This document shows positions 1 through 8,620 of a stretch of DNA of 41,875 nt, in pieces. Numbering within the stretch: position 1 is the stretch's first letter; every line of letters starts with the position of its first letter. Position numbers and translations under genes: made by a program. The notes below the pieces were generated by a model. It did no database searches. It was not told the DNA's origin and worked only from the letters and a program-made list of their open reading frames with translations. Source of the DNA: SIAJ01 sp035258765 (lineage in GTDB: Bacteria > Planctomycetota > Planctomycetia > Gemmatales > Gemmataceae). The DNA lies in NCBI GenBank assembly GCA_035258765.1, contig DATFWZ010000089.1, positions 1 through 41,875 on the forward strand, in the 5' to 3' direction.

Positions 1-81
1 AGGTGGCGCGCTCCGCTCCGCAAAGCCTCCGCGTCGCGGCTTCACGACGACGCGGTACCATCTTAGTCATATCGTCCGCGA

Positions 82-2601
82 CTACTCCGCCCCCGCCCGG
101 ACCACGACCCGCTGCCCCGTCGCGAACGTCTCCGCCGTCAACCCGGTCGCGTGACTCCGAATCGTAATCGCACCCTCCGGCCACGTCGGCCAGTAAGGGA
201 TGCCCCTTCCGCGATAGGCCGCCCCCGCCTTCCCGGCGTCCGTTCGCCCCTGGGACGAGACGACCAGCCGCGGTCGGGCCCATGCGGCCAACACCTCCGC
301 CCGGTCGCCGCTCCCGTGGTGTGGGGCCATGAGCACATCCACCGGCGCGATCGGCGTTCGAATGACCATGTCCGCCCCGAGCCCTTCCAGGTCGCCGGTC
401 AATACAAGCGAATGCCCGCGATGCCGAATGAGTAGCACCAGGCTGCGCACATTTTCCACGCCGACAGGGCCGTCGGCCGGCGGGTGCAGAACGCTGATCT
501 CGACTTCCCCCGCCGTGAACCGATCGCCCGCCCGGGCGATGCGCACGGCGGTCCCGCGCCCCTCGATCGCGGCCAGGGCCTTGCGGACCCCGCCCGTCGG
601 CTTGTCGGCGAATGTCGGCGTGCACGTGATCTGGCCGACCGGGAATCGATCCAGAAGAGCCGGCAGGCCATTGAAGTGGTCGAGGTCGGCGTGCGAGAGG
701 AAGACCTCATCGATCCGCCGGATGCCCCGCGACCAGAGGTAGGGCGCGATCCGACGCTTGGTCACATCCGGTCCGGAGTTCGCCCCCGCGTCGTAGAGCA
801 TGACGCGGCCGTCCGGCGTCTCGATCACCACACAAGCCCCGTGATCCACGGCCAGGAACGTGACTCGAAGCTCATCGCTGCTCGGGCGTGCCGTTCCGGC
901 TACCAGTCCGACCAGGGCCCAGGCCGCCAGCGCCGTCGGGAATAGGAATGGACGGCGAAAGTCGGGTAGGGCGCGAGCGTGTGCCGGGGCGCTCGCCACC
1001 AGCCAGACGGAACCGAGCAGGTAGAAGCCGATCACCCACCACGTCGGGACGCCGCCCGCGTACCAGCACCCGCCGGGCAGCCGCTCCGCCAATTGGACCA
1101 GGTCGTCGCACAAGCCGATCGACCGACCCGCGACCCATGCCACCGGCGCCGCGATCGGACCGAGCGGCCAGAGGAGCATGAGGATAAAACCCGCGATCAG
1201 GGCGATCGTCGTCAACAAAATGGCGGCCGGGCCGATGACGACGCCCGCGGGGGAGACAACGTTCTGCCAGTACAGGACCAACGGCGCGGTGGCGATCCCG
1301 AGTACGAGCGTCACGAGGTATGCCTGGGCAATGACGCGAACCACGCCGCGGACGAGGCGTTCGGGACCCGACCGAGCTTCGCTTTGGAGTTCTTCGAGCG
1401 GTGTCCGCTCGCGCGGCGGGAACCAGCGCGGGATGCCCCAGATCAGGACCGCCACGCACAGGAACGAGAGCTGGAAGCCCGCGTTGAACAGGTCCGTCGG
1501 ATTAATTGCGAGGACGACGAGCCAGGCCAGGGCGAACGTGTTCGCCGGCAGGGCCCGCGTGCGGAGCAGGATCCCGCCGCACGCGGCACACGCGATCACC
1601 GCCGCCCGCATGGCCGAGGGCCGCCCGCCCGTCAGCAGAGCGTAGCTCAGGAGTGTGACCGCGACGATCATCGCCGCCGGTCGGCGCGGGACGCCGAGCA
1701 ACCGCAGCGTGAACCAGAGGAACGCACCGAGGATCACCAAATGTTGCCCGGAAATGGCGAGGACGTGGATCACCCCGGTGCGGACGTAGCGGTCCCACTC
1801 GTCCGCGGTCATCGCCGCGTTGTCGCCGAGGAGCAGGGCGGAGGCGATCGACCCGTGATCCGGTCCGAGCGACGATTCGATGCCGCGCTGGCCCCACCCG
1901 CGGGCCGTCGCCAGGGCCCGCTCGACGCCCCAACCGCCTTCGGTCAGTCGGACGACGCCGGACTGGGAATGGACGCGCAGGTCGGCCCGGATGCGGTCGT
2001 CGCGGAGCCGGTCGGCGAAGTCAGGTTCGCCCGGGTTCATCCGCCCCGGCGGCCGGGCCAGCCACCCGGTCACCTCGACCTCGTCGGGTACGTGCAACCC
2101 GGTCAACGGCCCCTCGGCGGTGACGCGGACGCGGCCGGACACCGGCGACCACGCATGATCGGTCTCGATTTCCGTGACGGACAGGATGGTCACCGTCGCG
2201 TCCGCGCGCGGCCGGGAAACGAGCGGTTCGTCCTTCGCGTGGCGACGGACGGCCGGCTCCTCGGCCAGCGTGCCGCGAAGCCGGACGAGTCGCGGTTCGA
2301 CGCCAGCGACGTTGCCGACGTCGTCTGCCGCAAAGTCATTTCGCCAGGCGTGGTGGTAAGCCCCGGCCAGTCCGCCTGCAACGACCCAGAGACCGGCAAG
2401 GGGCATAACGGCATTCCGGCGTGAGGCCAGTAGCCAGATCGGGACACCGGCCGCGGCGATGAGGAGCCAAACGGGGGTGGTCAGGTCGAGGAGGTGCCGA
2501 TCGGCGACGATCCCCGCGGTCGCGGTGACGGCGAACGGGAACAGGGGGGCGTAGCCGACCGCGCGGGTGAACACGGCTGGGCATCCGGGGGGAGGGCTCA
2601 T
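82..2601 (-). CDS. comEC: ComEC/Rec2-family DNA internalisation protein
   Basis: Inner-membrane channel protein expected to move single-stranded DNA into the cytoplasm during natural transformation. It has the full ComEC layout over about 839 residues. First come hydrophobic segments and a DUF4131-like soluble region, then the polytopic Competence domain, which includes the motif 'GVIHVLAISGQHLVILG'. Last is a C-terminal metallo-beta-lactamase-like domain with 'SHADLDHFNGL' and 'MAPHHGSG', the metal-site motifs. The frame stays open far upstream, to 3066, but the residues before 2601 are low-complexity basic sequence. The ATG at 2601 leads straight into the first hydrophobic stretch, so I start there. 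It diverges from aroB across a 421-bp spacer. Family assignment is firm; whether this organism is transformable is not shown. Confidence 0.93.
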   Translation of the reverse strand: MSPPPGCPAVFTRAVGYAPLFPFAVTATAGIVADRHLLDLTTPVWLLIAAAGVPIWLLASRRNAVMPLAGLWVVAGGLAGAYHHAWRNDFAADDVGNVAGVEPRLVRLRGTLAEEPAVRRHAKDEPLVSRPRADATVTILSVTEIETDHAWSPVSGRVRVTAEGPLTGLHVPDEVEVTGWLARPPGRMNPGEPDFADRLRDDRIRADLRVHSQSGVVRLTEGGWGVERALATARGWGQRGIESSLGPDHGSIASALLLGDNAAMTADEWDRYVRTGVIHVLAISGQHLVILGAFLWFTLRLLGVPRRPAAMIVAVTLLSYALLTGGRPSAMRAAVIACAACGGILLRTRALPANTFALAWLVVLAINPTDLFNAGFQLSFLCVAVLIWGIPRWFPPRERTPLEELQSEARSGPERLVRGVVRVIAQAYLVTLVLGIATAPLVLYWQNVVSPAGVVIGPAAILLTTIALIAGFILMLLWPLGPIAAPVAWVAGRSIGLCDDLVQLAERLPGGCWYAGGVPTWWVIGFYLLGSVWLVASAPAHARALPDFRRPFLFPTALAAWALVGLVAGTARPSSDELRVTFLAVDHGACVVIETPDGRVMLYDAGANSGPDVTKRRIAPYLWSRGIRRIDEVFLSHADLDHFNGLPALLDRFPVGQITCTPTFADKPTGGVRKALAAIEGRGTAVRIARAGDRFTAGEVEISVLHPPADGPVGVENVRSLVLLIRHRGHSLVLTGDLEGLGADMVIRTPIAPVDVLMAPHHGSGDRAEVLAAWARPRLVVSSQGRTDAGKAGAAYRGRGIPYWPTWPEGAITIRSHATGLTAETFATGQRVVVRAGAE

Positions 2602-3022
2602 TCGTACCCGGCGGCGGGGCGGCTTGCCAAGCAAATTCGGATCGGCGTTTCCAGGTTTGTCGTTGCACTTCAGTCGCGAGCCGGCGTCGGTGTTCGTGTG
2701 GTCGATTCGGGGCGCGCAAATTGGGGGGCGGAGTGTCCTATCCGAAAAGCCGGTTGTCAAGTTTTGGACCCCCGGAAAGTGCGCGGAATTCCTCAGGCCG
2801 CCACTCGGTACGCATGTGTGGCGGCCTGAGGCGGCCTGAGGAGCCGCGTGCGCCAGTAAGGACTTGTGCCCATTCGTTCTGGCGCCAGAATGTCGCAGTT
2901 GGCGGCCTGAGAATTGAGGCCGCGGGCGGGAGGGCGCGAAAATCGGGCCGACCGCAGTCCCGTTCGCAATGGGTCGTCGAATTCGGTGTCCGGCGTCCGG
3001 CAAGGTCTGTAGGCCAATCCCC
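2602..3022. other. Divergent intergenic region comEC/aroB with hairpin and repeated motif
   Basis: This 421-bp gap holds no convincing gene. It contains a perfect 14-bp inverted repeat (2791-2804 with 2818-2831, 13-nt loop) built around GGCGGCCTGAG. The GCGGCCTGAG core recurs at 2831-2840 and 2902-2911. A perfect 14-bp palindrome, TTCTGGCGCCAGAA, lies at 2877-2890. On the minus strand a perfect TTGACA (2755-2760) sits 17 nt from a poor -10 (GACACT, 2732-2737). It is a possible but weak comEC promoter. The hairpin lies upstream of both genes, so it is not an ordinary terminator for either. Confidence 0.6.
2791..2831. repeat. 14-bp perfect inverted repeat between divergent genes
   Basis: Arms 2791-2804 and 2818-2831 are exact reverse complements around a 13-nt loop. 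The right-arm core GCGGCCTGAG is repeated immediately at 2831-2840 and again at 2902-2911. Possible roles are a regulatory site or a fragment of a dispersed repeat; nothing in the sequence decides between them. Confidence 0.7.
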
Positions 3023-4093
3023 ATGCAGACCATTCGCGTGAACCTGGGCCCGCGGTCGTACGACATCGCGATCGGTCACCGGGAAACCGGGTTTGCCAAG
3101 TTTGTCCGCGAGCGAGTGCCCAACGTCTCCAAAGCTATATTCGTCGCCGATGAGAACACGCGGCTGCATGCCGAGGGGCTGGCGGCCGAGCTGGGCGGTG
3201 AATCGGTCGCGGTAGTTCCCCCGGGAGAGGAGTCGAAGGCGCTGACCGTGGCGGCGCGGCTGTACGACCAGCTCGCGGAGCTGGCCGCGGACCGGCAAAC
3301 GCTGGTCATTGCCGTCGGCGGCGGGGTCGTCGGCGACCTCGCGGGGTTCGTCGCGGCCACGTACAACCGCGGGCTGCCACTCGTCATGGTGCCGACCACT
3401 TTGTTGGCGATGGTCGATAGCTCCGTCGGCGGCAAGGTCGGGATCAACTTGCCGCAGGGCAAGAACCTGGTCGGGGCCTTTCATCAGCCGGTCGCGGTCT
3501 GGATCGACTCCGCGTTCCTCGATTCGCTCCCGGACCGCGAGTATCGCTCCGGGCTGGCCGAGGTAGTCAAGTACGGGGTCATCCAGGACGCCGAGTTCTT
3601 CCGGTGGCTGGAAGCGAACGCCGACGCGGTCGTCCGGCGGGAACAGGTCGCGGTTCAGTACGTCGTGGCGTGGTCGTGCCGGTTGAAGGCCGATGTGGTC
3701 GAGCGCGACGAGCGTGAGGAGACCGGCCTGCGGATGGTCCTGAATTACGGGCACACCTTTGCCCACGCATTCGAAGCCGCTGGCGGCTATACGGGCTGGC
3801 TGCACGGAGAGGCGGTCGCGGCGGGCATGGTCTGTGCCGCGCGCCTGTCCGAACGCCGCGGGCTGATTCAGGGCGAGGTAACCGCCCGGATGGTAGAGCT
3901 TCTGCGGCGGTTCGGCCTGCCGACAGTTCGCCGGGCGGAATGGGACCCGGAGGCCCTCCTCACGGTCATGCGCCGCGACAAGAAGAGCATTGCGGGAAGG
4001 ATGCGGTTCATCCTGCCGACGCAGTTGGGCCGGGTGGCCGCGTTCGACGACGTGCCGGAGGCCATGGTCCGCGAGGTCCTCGCCGCCCCATGA
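3023..4093 (+). CDS. aroB: 3-dehydroquinate synthase
   Basis: Second step of the shikimate pathway: conversion of DAHP to 3-dehydroquinate, cytosolic, NAD- and metal-dependent. The protein has 356 residues, the usual AroB length. Visible signatures are the nucleotide-binding 'GGGVVGDLAGF', the following 'VPTTLLAMVDSSVGGK', the metal-site region 'NYGHTFAHAFE' and 'LHGEAVAAGM'. The frame is open from 2969, but the ATG at 3023 ('MQTIRVNLG') begins at the conserved N-terminus. The stop overlaps the next ATG (ATGA at 4090-4093), so the downstream membrane gene is probably translationally coupled to it. Confidence 0.97.
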   Translation: MQTIRVNLGPRSYDIAIGHRETGFAKFVRERVPNVSKAIFVADENTRLHAEGLAAELGGESVAVVPPGEESKALTVAARLYDQLAELAADRQTLVIAVGGGVVGDLAGFVAATYNRGLPLVMVPTTLLAMVDSSVGGKVGINLPQGKNLVGAFHQPVAVWIDSAFLDSLPDREYRSGLAEVVKYGVIQDAEFFRWLEANADAVVRREQVAVQYVVAWSCRLKADVVERDEREETGLRMVLNYGHTFAHAFEAAGGYTGWLHGEAVAAGMVCAARLSERRGLIQGEVTARMVELLRRFGLPTVRRAEWDPEALLTVMRRDKKSIAGRMRFILPTQLGRVAAFDDVPEAMVREVLAAP

Positions 4094-5286
4094 ATCGGCT
4101 CGCGGCCCTGCTCACTGGCCGGACCAAGATCGCCCTGGTGGCCGGCGGGATCATGTGGGTCGTTTGGGCGGTCGGTTGCGCGCTCGGGTCCGGCAACCTC
4201 GACGTGACCGGCCAGGTGATCGGCGCCGACCACACGGCATTCCACACCGCCGCGGTTCTCATCGCCGACGGCCAAGGAACTGCCCTCTACGACTTCCCCG
4301 ACCTCGCCACCTTTCGGGCCCGCCAGGAAGAGATTACCGGCAAGCCGCGGTTTCTGAATCCGTTCCGCAACCCACCGTTCTACGCCCTCCTTTACGTCCC
4401 CACCGCGCGGCTACCGCACCTCGCCTCATATGCGATCTGGGCGGTGGCCGGGCTGTTCGTTCTCGTTGCCGGACTCCGGCTAATCCACGGGCCCGGCTTC
4501 GGTCGCCCGCTCGCGTGGTCGTTGAGCTTCTTTCCGGTGTTCGCGGCAGTCAGCTTCGGCCAGAACACCCTGCTCAGTTTTGGTGTCTTCGCGGTGGTGT
4601 ACCGGCTTTTGGCCGACGGCCGGCGCTTCCCTGCGGGCTTAGCCGCGGGCCTGCTGCTGTTCAAGCCTCAGCTTCTCCTCGGCCTCGGGATCTGGTGGGC
4701 GTTCGACGCCCGGAGGTACTGGCCGTCGGTCGCGGGCGTCGCCTTGACGGGCTTGGCGCTGGGCGGAGTGAGCTGGCTGGTCGCTCCCGAAGAAACGGCG
4801 GCGTGGGTCCGCCACCTTCCCGAAATCGCCCGGTACGACGCGTTCGAGTACTACAACTTGCAAAATCCCCGCGGATTCGGGGCGTTGTTGACCGGGGAAA
4901 AAGCAGTCGGGAACTGGCTGGGGTTGATCGGCCTGGTCTTGGGCGTGGCTTTCTTCGTCGGCGTGTGGCGGCCGCACCGCGAGGATGTGCCGGTGTTGTT
5001 CGCCATGGCCGTGTTCGTGACTCTCTGGGCGTCGCCGCACACGATGACCTATGAGTGGGCACTGGCCGTCATTCCCGCCGTATTGCTTTGGGACAGTCGG
5101 CCCGAACAGCAGCCGACATGGCTTGTCCTCTTCGCGATCGCTTGGGTGGCCTTGTTCCTGTCCGCACCACTTGCGAAGGCGCAAGTGCAAACTCTGGGAA
5201 TCGCCATACAGCTGAGCGTCCCGGTGATGGCCTTCGTCGGGATCCGGGCGAGCCGCGCGTTGCGCGCCGATCAATGCTCGATCTGA
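4090..5286 (+). CDS. GT87-like (DUF2029) membrane glycosyltransferase
   Basis: Polytopic membrane protein of 398 residues with roughly ten hydrophobic segments. It resembles the glycosyltransferase family 87 / DUF2029 group, which transfers mannose from polyprenyl-phosphate donors. The supporting features are a periplasmic loop with 'GADHTAFHTAAVLIADGQGTALYDF', then 'NPFRNPPFYALLYVP' and 'LFKPQLLLGLGIWW'; the LFKPQ segment is characteristic of the family. The start overlaps the aroB stop (ATGA). The coupling with aroB looks positional, not metabolic. The 3' end overlaps the convergent gene at 5271-5588 by 16 bp. The acceptor and product cannot be told from sequence. Confidence 0.8.
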   Translation: MNRLAALLTGRTKIALVAGGIMWVVWAVGCALGSGNLDVTGQVIGADHTAFHTAAVLIADGQGTALYDFPDLATFRARQEEITGKPRFLNPFRNPPFYALLYVPTARLPHLASYAIWAVAGLFVLVAGLRLIHGPGFGRPLAWSLSFFPVFAAVSFGQNTLLSFGVFAVVYRLLADGRRFPAGLAAGLLLFKPQLLLGLGIWWAFDARRYWPSVAGVALTGLALGGVSWLVAPEETAAWVRHLPEIARYDAFEYYNLQNPRGFGALLTGEKAVGNWLGLIGLVLGVAFFVGVWRPHREDVPVLFAMAVFVTLWASPHTMTYEWALAVIPAVLLWDSRPEQQPTWLVLFAIAWVALFLSAPLAKAQVQTLGIAIQLSVPVMAFVGIRASRALRADQCSI

Positions 5287-5588
5287 AACCAGTCCGGCGG
5301 AGTGGCCTCGTATTTGGAATACACGTCGTCCGGGTCGATCGGGTCGAAGTCAATGGCGGCGGCTCCGAGTTCTGTTTCGAGCACCCCCGCGGTCCCGGTC
5401 GCGACGAGGTACTGCCGGCTCACCCGATTCCCGGACGGCACGAACCTCGTCGTCTCGGCGTAGACCCGCGCGTAGTCGTCCGGTCGGTCGCGAAGCATGT
5501 GCGACCAGAAAGCGATGAGGCGCTTGTTGAACGCCTCGGCCGATTCCCCGGCACGAGACTTCACGGTGATTGACACGTACTCGTCCAC
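5271..5588 (-). CDS. Uncharacterised small protein
   Basis: A soluble protein of 105 residues that I do not recognise. The GTG at 5588 is chosen because a GGGGGAGAGG ribosome-binding site lies just upstream; the frame is open further, to a GTG at 5627, without such a site. It reads 'VDEYVSITVKSRAGESAEAF' and continues as mixed alpha/beta sequence ending 'PPDWFQIEH', with no signal peptide or membrane segment. The gene converges on, and overlaps by 16 bp, the membrane glycosyltransferase gene. The strong ribosome-binding site and ordinary amino-acid composition favour a real gene. No function is proposed. Confidence 0.7.
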   Translation of the reverse strand: MDEYVSITVKSRAGESAEAFNKRLIAFWSHMLRDRPDDYARVYAETTRFVPSGNRVSRQYLVATGTAGVLETELGAAAIDFDPIDPDDVYSKYEATPPDWFQIEH

Positions 5589-5787
5589 GCCTCTCCCCCT
5601 CGCTGTGGTGAGTCTACTCGGGTGCACCTGGTCAGATAATCGGTCAACCGGACCTTCAATAATCCATCCGCTTTCATTCGTTACTCACCCATTTCTCAGG
5701 TCTGACTCACCGGCCTCTCACGGGGCCAATTCTATGGTGCTGATGGGTTGATGGGTCGGCGTCTCGCCCGCGTGGGTTCGCACGTCC

Positions 5788-6774
5788 ATGTCAATCGAAT
5801 CCTTCCGACTCATGGTCGCGGCCTTCAGTGCCGGCCTCGGCCTGCTCTTCGTCGGCGGCCCGCACCTTCTGATCGGGCGATGCCCGCGCTGGGCACGGGT
5901 CGCCGCCATACTGGCGGCGACCGGAATCACGGCAGTCGGACCTCTTGCGCTGAACCAGTCCGCCGCGGTCCCGGCGGCCTTGGGGCTGTTCGGCTTCGGA
6001 TTGGCGCTCTGGGTCGTGGCCGGTTCGAAATTTCTGGCTGCCGCAGTGACCGCGGTCATGGCACTCCTGCGCCGCCCGGTCGCCCGTGCCGCCGGCCTGG
6101 GAATCCTCGGGTTGGGGATTTGCATCGGCGCGCTCGCGGCCTGGGACATCGCGGACGAGTCGGCGACGGACAACGACCTGCGGTTCATGATGGAGATGAA
6201 TGTCAAGCCCCCGTTGCAGGACCCGCCGGCGTCGGTAGCGGTCGCGACTGATCGTGGTCGCCGGGTCACTGTCAAGGAGCCAGCCGAGCTCCGCCCGAAG
6301 GACGAGATCGCCGCGACCGAGCACCGGCTGCTCCGCGATATGAACTTTGACTCTCGCATGATTCGCCGAGGCGAGGCGGGCGATCAATGCAATTGCCACG
6401 GGTGGGTGTTCACCGGCGCACGGTACTGGCTCTCCGGGGACGACGTCGAACGGATTCTGGATGACAACGGTTACCAGCCGGCGTCGCAGCCGCGACCCGG
6501 CGACCTGGCGATCTTCCGCGAAGCCGGGAGGATCAGCCACACGGCCGTCGTCCGGGCGGTCGGCGACGGGGTTCCGGTAATTGTCGAGGGCAAGTGGGGT
6601 TGGATGGGCGTGTTCCTCCACGGAGTGGGGGACTCGTTCTACGGGACCAACTACACGTATTACCGGAGTCCGCGCGAAGGTCACCTGTTGGCCGGCCTAG
6701 GCGGGCGGTCGGGCACGCCGGCGAAAGCGGTCGTTGACGTCGGCGACGAATTCATTCCCAGCCCTGGCAATTGA
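5788..6774 (+). CDS. Membrane-anchored papain-like (NlpC/P60- or CHAP-type) protein
   Basis: A protein of 328 residues in two halves. Residues 1-122 contain three to four hydrophobic segments. Residues 175-295 read as a papain-fold hydrolase: 'CNCHGWVF' with candidate nucleophile C203, then 'QPRPGDLAIFREAGRISHTAVV' with candidate base H251, and 'VIVEGKWG', whose E268 could be the third residue. The order Cys, 'PGDLAIF', His is that of NlpC/P60 and CHAP amidases, which cut cell-wall peptides. Here Cys is followed by His-Gly-Trp rather than the more usual Ser/Gly. A role at the envelope is inferred. It converges on the PHP gene with only 2 bp between stop codons. Confidence 0.7.
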   Translation: MSIESFRLMVAAFSAGLGLLFVGGPHLLIGRCPRWARVAAILAATGITAVGPLALNQSAAVPAALGLFGFGLALWVVAGSKFLAAAVTAVMALLRRPVARAAGLGILGLGICIGALAAWDIADESATDNDLRFMMEMNVKPPLQDPPASVAVATDRGRRVTVKEPAELRPKDEIAATEHRLLRDMNFDSRMIRRGEAGDQCNCHGWVFTGARYWLSGDDVERILDDNGYQPASQPRPGDLAIFREAGRISHTAVVRAVGDGVPVIVEGKWGWMGVFLHGVGDSFYGTNYTYYRSPREGHLLAGLGGRSGTPAKAVVDVGDEFIPSPGN

Positions 6775-6776
6775 CG

Positions 6777-7391
6777 TCAACCGATTCGGGGGCGCGGGTA
6801 GCCGCGGCGGTTCTTGATCGCCGCGACGAGGTCGGCCGCGGTTCGAATGTCGGCGTCGAACTCGGTGTAACAGTGGCCCACGACCTCGATCTCGTGGGCG
6901 TCGCTGTTTCCCAGGGTGGCGAGGCCCGCGTTTCGCTCGAGAAACGCCGCCGTTCGCTTCCGCAAATCCATGTCCATGTTGTTCGACATCATCTCCAGGC
7001 CCGCGAGCTGCGGCCGCTCGTCGCGGATGAGGGCATCGAAGTCCTGGCCCCACCGGTACGGGTGAGCCGCGACCGCGGCCCCGCCCTGACGCACTACCTC
7101 GCGACACAAGTCCCCCCACGGCGTGCCGCGCCCGAGGCCGGACAGGTCTGTCACCCCGTAGCACAACATGTCGCCGTTTCGCCCCGAAATTTCGACGCCG
7201 CCGAGGACCACCAGGCCCGGCGCGGCCTGGCGGAGCTCTTCCAGCTCGTCTTCCGGCCAAAGCCGGTCGTGTTCGGTGATGACGACGCCGTCGAGACTGA
7301 TCTCACATGCCCGGCGGACGAGGTCAAACGGGTCGATTTGACTGTCGGGAGAGTACCGGCGAGTGTGAAGGTGCAAGTCAAACTTCATCAT
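6777..7391 (-). CDS. PHP-domain metal-dependent phosphoesterase
   Basis: Polymerase-and-histidinol-phosphatase fold protein of 204 residues. All the metal-ligand motifs are in order: 'HLHT' near residue 7, 'ITEHD' near 40, 'GGVEIS' near 65, 'AAHPYR' near 107 and 'GNSDAHE' near 158. Substrates in this family range from nucleotides to phosphotyrosine; the closest functional analogy by context is the CpsB-type phosphatase of capsule loci. It is the last gene of a minus-strand set GT2-GT4-PHP, starting 14 bp after the GT4 stop, so it probably belongs to polysaccharide synthesis or its control. Two adjacent ATGs are possible starts. Confidence 0.88.
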   Translation of the reverse strand: MMKFDLHLHTRRYSPDSQIDPFDLVRRACEISLDGVVITEHDRLWPEDELEELRQAAPGLVVLGGVEISGRNGDMLCYGVTDLSGLGRGTPWGDLCREVVRQGGAAVAAHPYRWGQDFDALIRDERPQLAGLEMMSNNMDMDLRKRTAAFLERNAGLATLGNSDAHEIEVVGHCYTEFDADIRTAADLVAAIKNRRGYPRPRIG

Positions 7392-7405
7392 CTTCGTATG
7401 CTACG

Positions 7406-8620
7406 TCAGCGACTGGCCGGGGTCACGGCCGCGAACAGGTCGCGCATCTTCGCGGATTCCTTCGCGGCGTCGTGGCGGGCGCGAATGACTTCCGCCCCGG
7501 CCCGGCCCATCCGTGTCAACTCCGCCGGCGGAGTGCGCAGGATTCGGAGGATCGCGTCGGCGGTCGCATCGACGTTGCCTGCGGGAACCAGCCATCCGTT
7601 CACTCCGTTCTCGACCAGTTCCGGGACGCCGGCAATGTACGTCCCCAGGACCGGCCGGCCGGTGGCCAGGGCCTCCATCATCGCCACGGGCAGGTTTTCG
7701 GCGAAGCTTGGCATGACCAGAGCCCGGGCGGTCCGCAGGTGCTCCCGTACTTCGGCGTTGCTCTGCCAGCCGGCGAACTCCACGTTGTCCATGAGCCCGA
7801 GTCGCTTCACCTCGGCCTCCAAGATTGGACGGAGGTGGCCGTCGCCGATGAAGAACATCTGAAAAGTAACACCCGCCTGCTTCACGCGGGCCAGGGCCTG
7901 GATCAGAAGGAGGTGACCCTTCTGCTCGACCAGCCCGGCGACGAGGACGAGCTTGTCCGTGGGCCTGACCGGTTCCGGGTCCGATTTCAGGAACGCCTCG
8001 TCGACCCCGCAGCGCACGACGTGGATCCTTGGCCAGAAGGTCAGACTTGTCCACCGGTACACCTGGCAACGGCCAAAATCCGTCACCGCGACGACAAAAG
8101 CCGCGTTCTCGTACTTCTCCTTCAGCGAAAGCGCCTCCGGCCGGTCCCACTCTTCGGGCCCGTGCACGGTAATGCTGTACGAGGGGCCGCCGAGGAGCCG
8201 GCAGAACAGCGCCACTGCTGCCGGGTTGGTGGCGAAATGGACGTGCAGGTGCGTCACGCCGGCTCCGGACAGCCATTTCCGCAGCAGGCACCCCTCGGCG
8301 AGGTAAGCAAGGTGCCGCAAGACGCCCCGGTCGGACCGGCGGCCGAGACGAATCGCACATCGCACCGCCCGGAGGAATCGGTTCGGTCGGGTCATCGCGT
8401 GGGTGAGGAACGTGGCGAGGAGCACGAGCTTCCCGGCCGAAAGCAGGGCGCGCGTCTTCGCGTGTTCGGCCCGGTCCGCCGGGTCAACGGCGTCGGCGCC
8501 GGTGTCGCGGATCGAGAACCGCTCCACCGGCACTCCCAGCCGCTCCAGGGCCACGATTTCCCGGCGGATGAACGTGTGCCGAACGTGCGGGTATTGATTG
8601 GTCAGGTACGCGATCTTCAT
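7406..8620 (-). CDS. Glycosyltransferase family 4
   Basis: GT-B fold retaining glycosyltransferase of 404 residues. It has the N-terminal Rossmann start 'MKIAYLTNQYPHVRHTFIRREI', a central 'HVHFATNPAAVAL' and 'ITVHGPEEW'. The C-terminal donor-binding domain contains 'AGLVEQKGHLLLIQAL' and the EX7E motif in 'SFAENLPVAMMEA'. It is expected to add a sugar to a lipid-linked glycan on the cytosolic face. The ATG overlaps the stop of the upstream GT2 (ATGA at 8617-8620) and the PHP gene follows after 14 bp, so the three genes form one operon. Sugar specificity cannot be read. Confidence 0.93.
   Translation of the reverse strand: MKIAYLTNQYPHVRHTFIRREIVALERLGVPVERFSIRDTGADAVDPADRAEHAKTRALLSAGKLVLLATFLTHAMTRPNRFLRAVRCAIRLGRRSDRGVLRHLAYLAEGCLLRKWLSGAGVTHLHVHFATNPAAVALFCRLLGGPSYSITVHGPEEWDRPEALSLKEKYENAAFVVAVTDFGRCQVYRWTSLTFWPRIHVVRCGVDEAFLKSDPEPVRPTDKLVLVAGLVEQKGHLLLIQALARVKQAGVTFQMFFIGDGHLRPILEAEVKRLGLMDNVEFAGWQSNAEVREHLRTARALVMPSFAENLPVAMMEALATGRPVLGTYIAGVPELVENGVNGWLVPAGNVDATADAILRILRTPPAELTRMGRAGAEVIRARHDAAKESAKMRDLFAAVTPASR

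Noticed and set aside
1..81. Possible start of another minus-strand gene after comEC (ATG near 61-70)
   Set aside because: Only about 20 basic codons remain before the window edge and there is no ribosome-binding site; it cannot be supported.
979..2424. Long plus-strand open frame opposite comEC
   Set aside because: Arg/Pro/Gln-rich, with no domain or start signal; it is antisense to a clear ComEC frame and is explained by high GC content.
2602..3066. N-terminal extension of ComEC to 3066 and a minus-strand frame 2738-3805
   Set aside because: Low-complexity basic residues without homology, overlapping the aroB start and the repeat-rich spacer.
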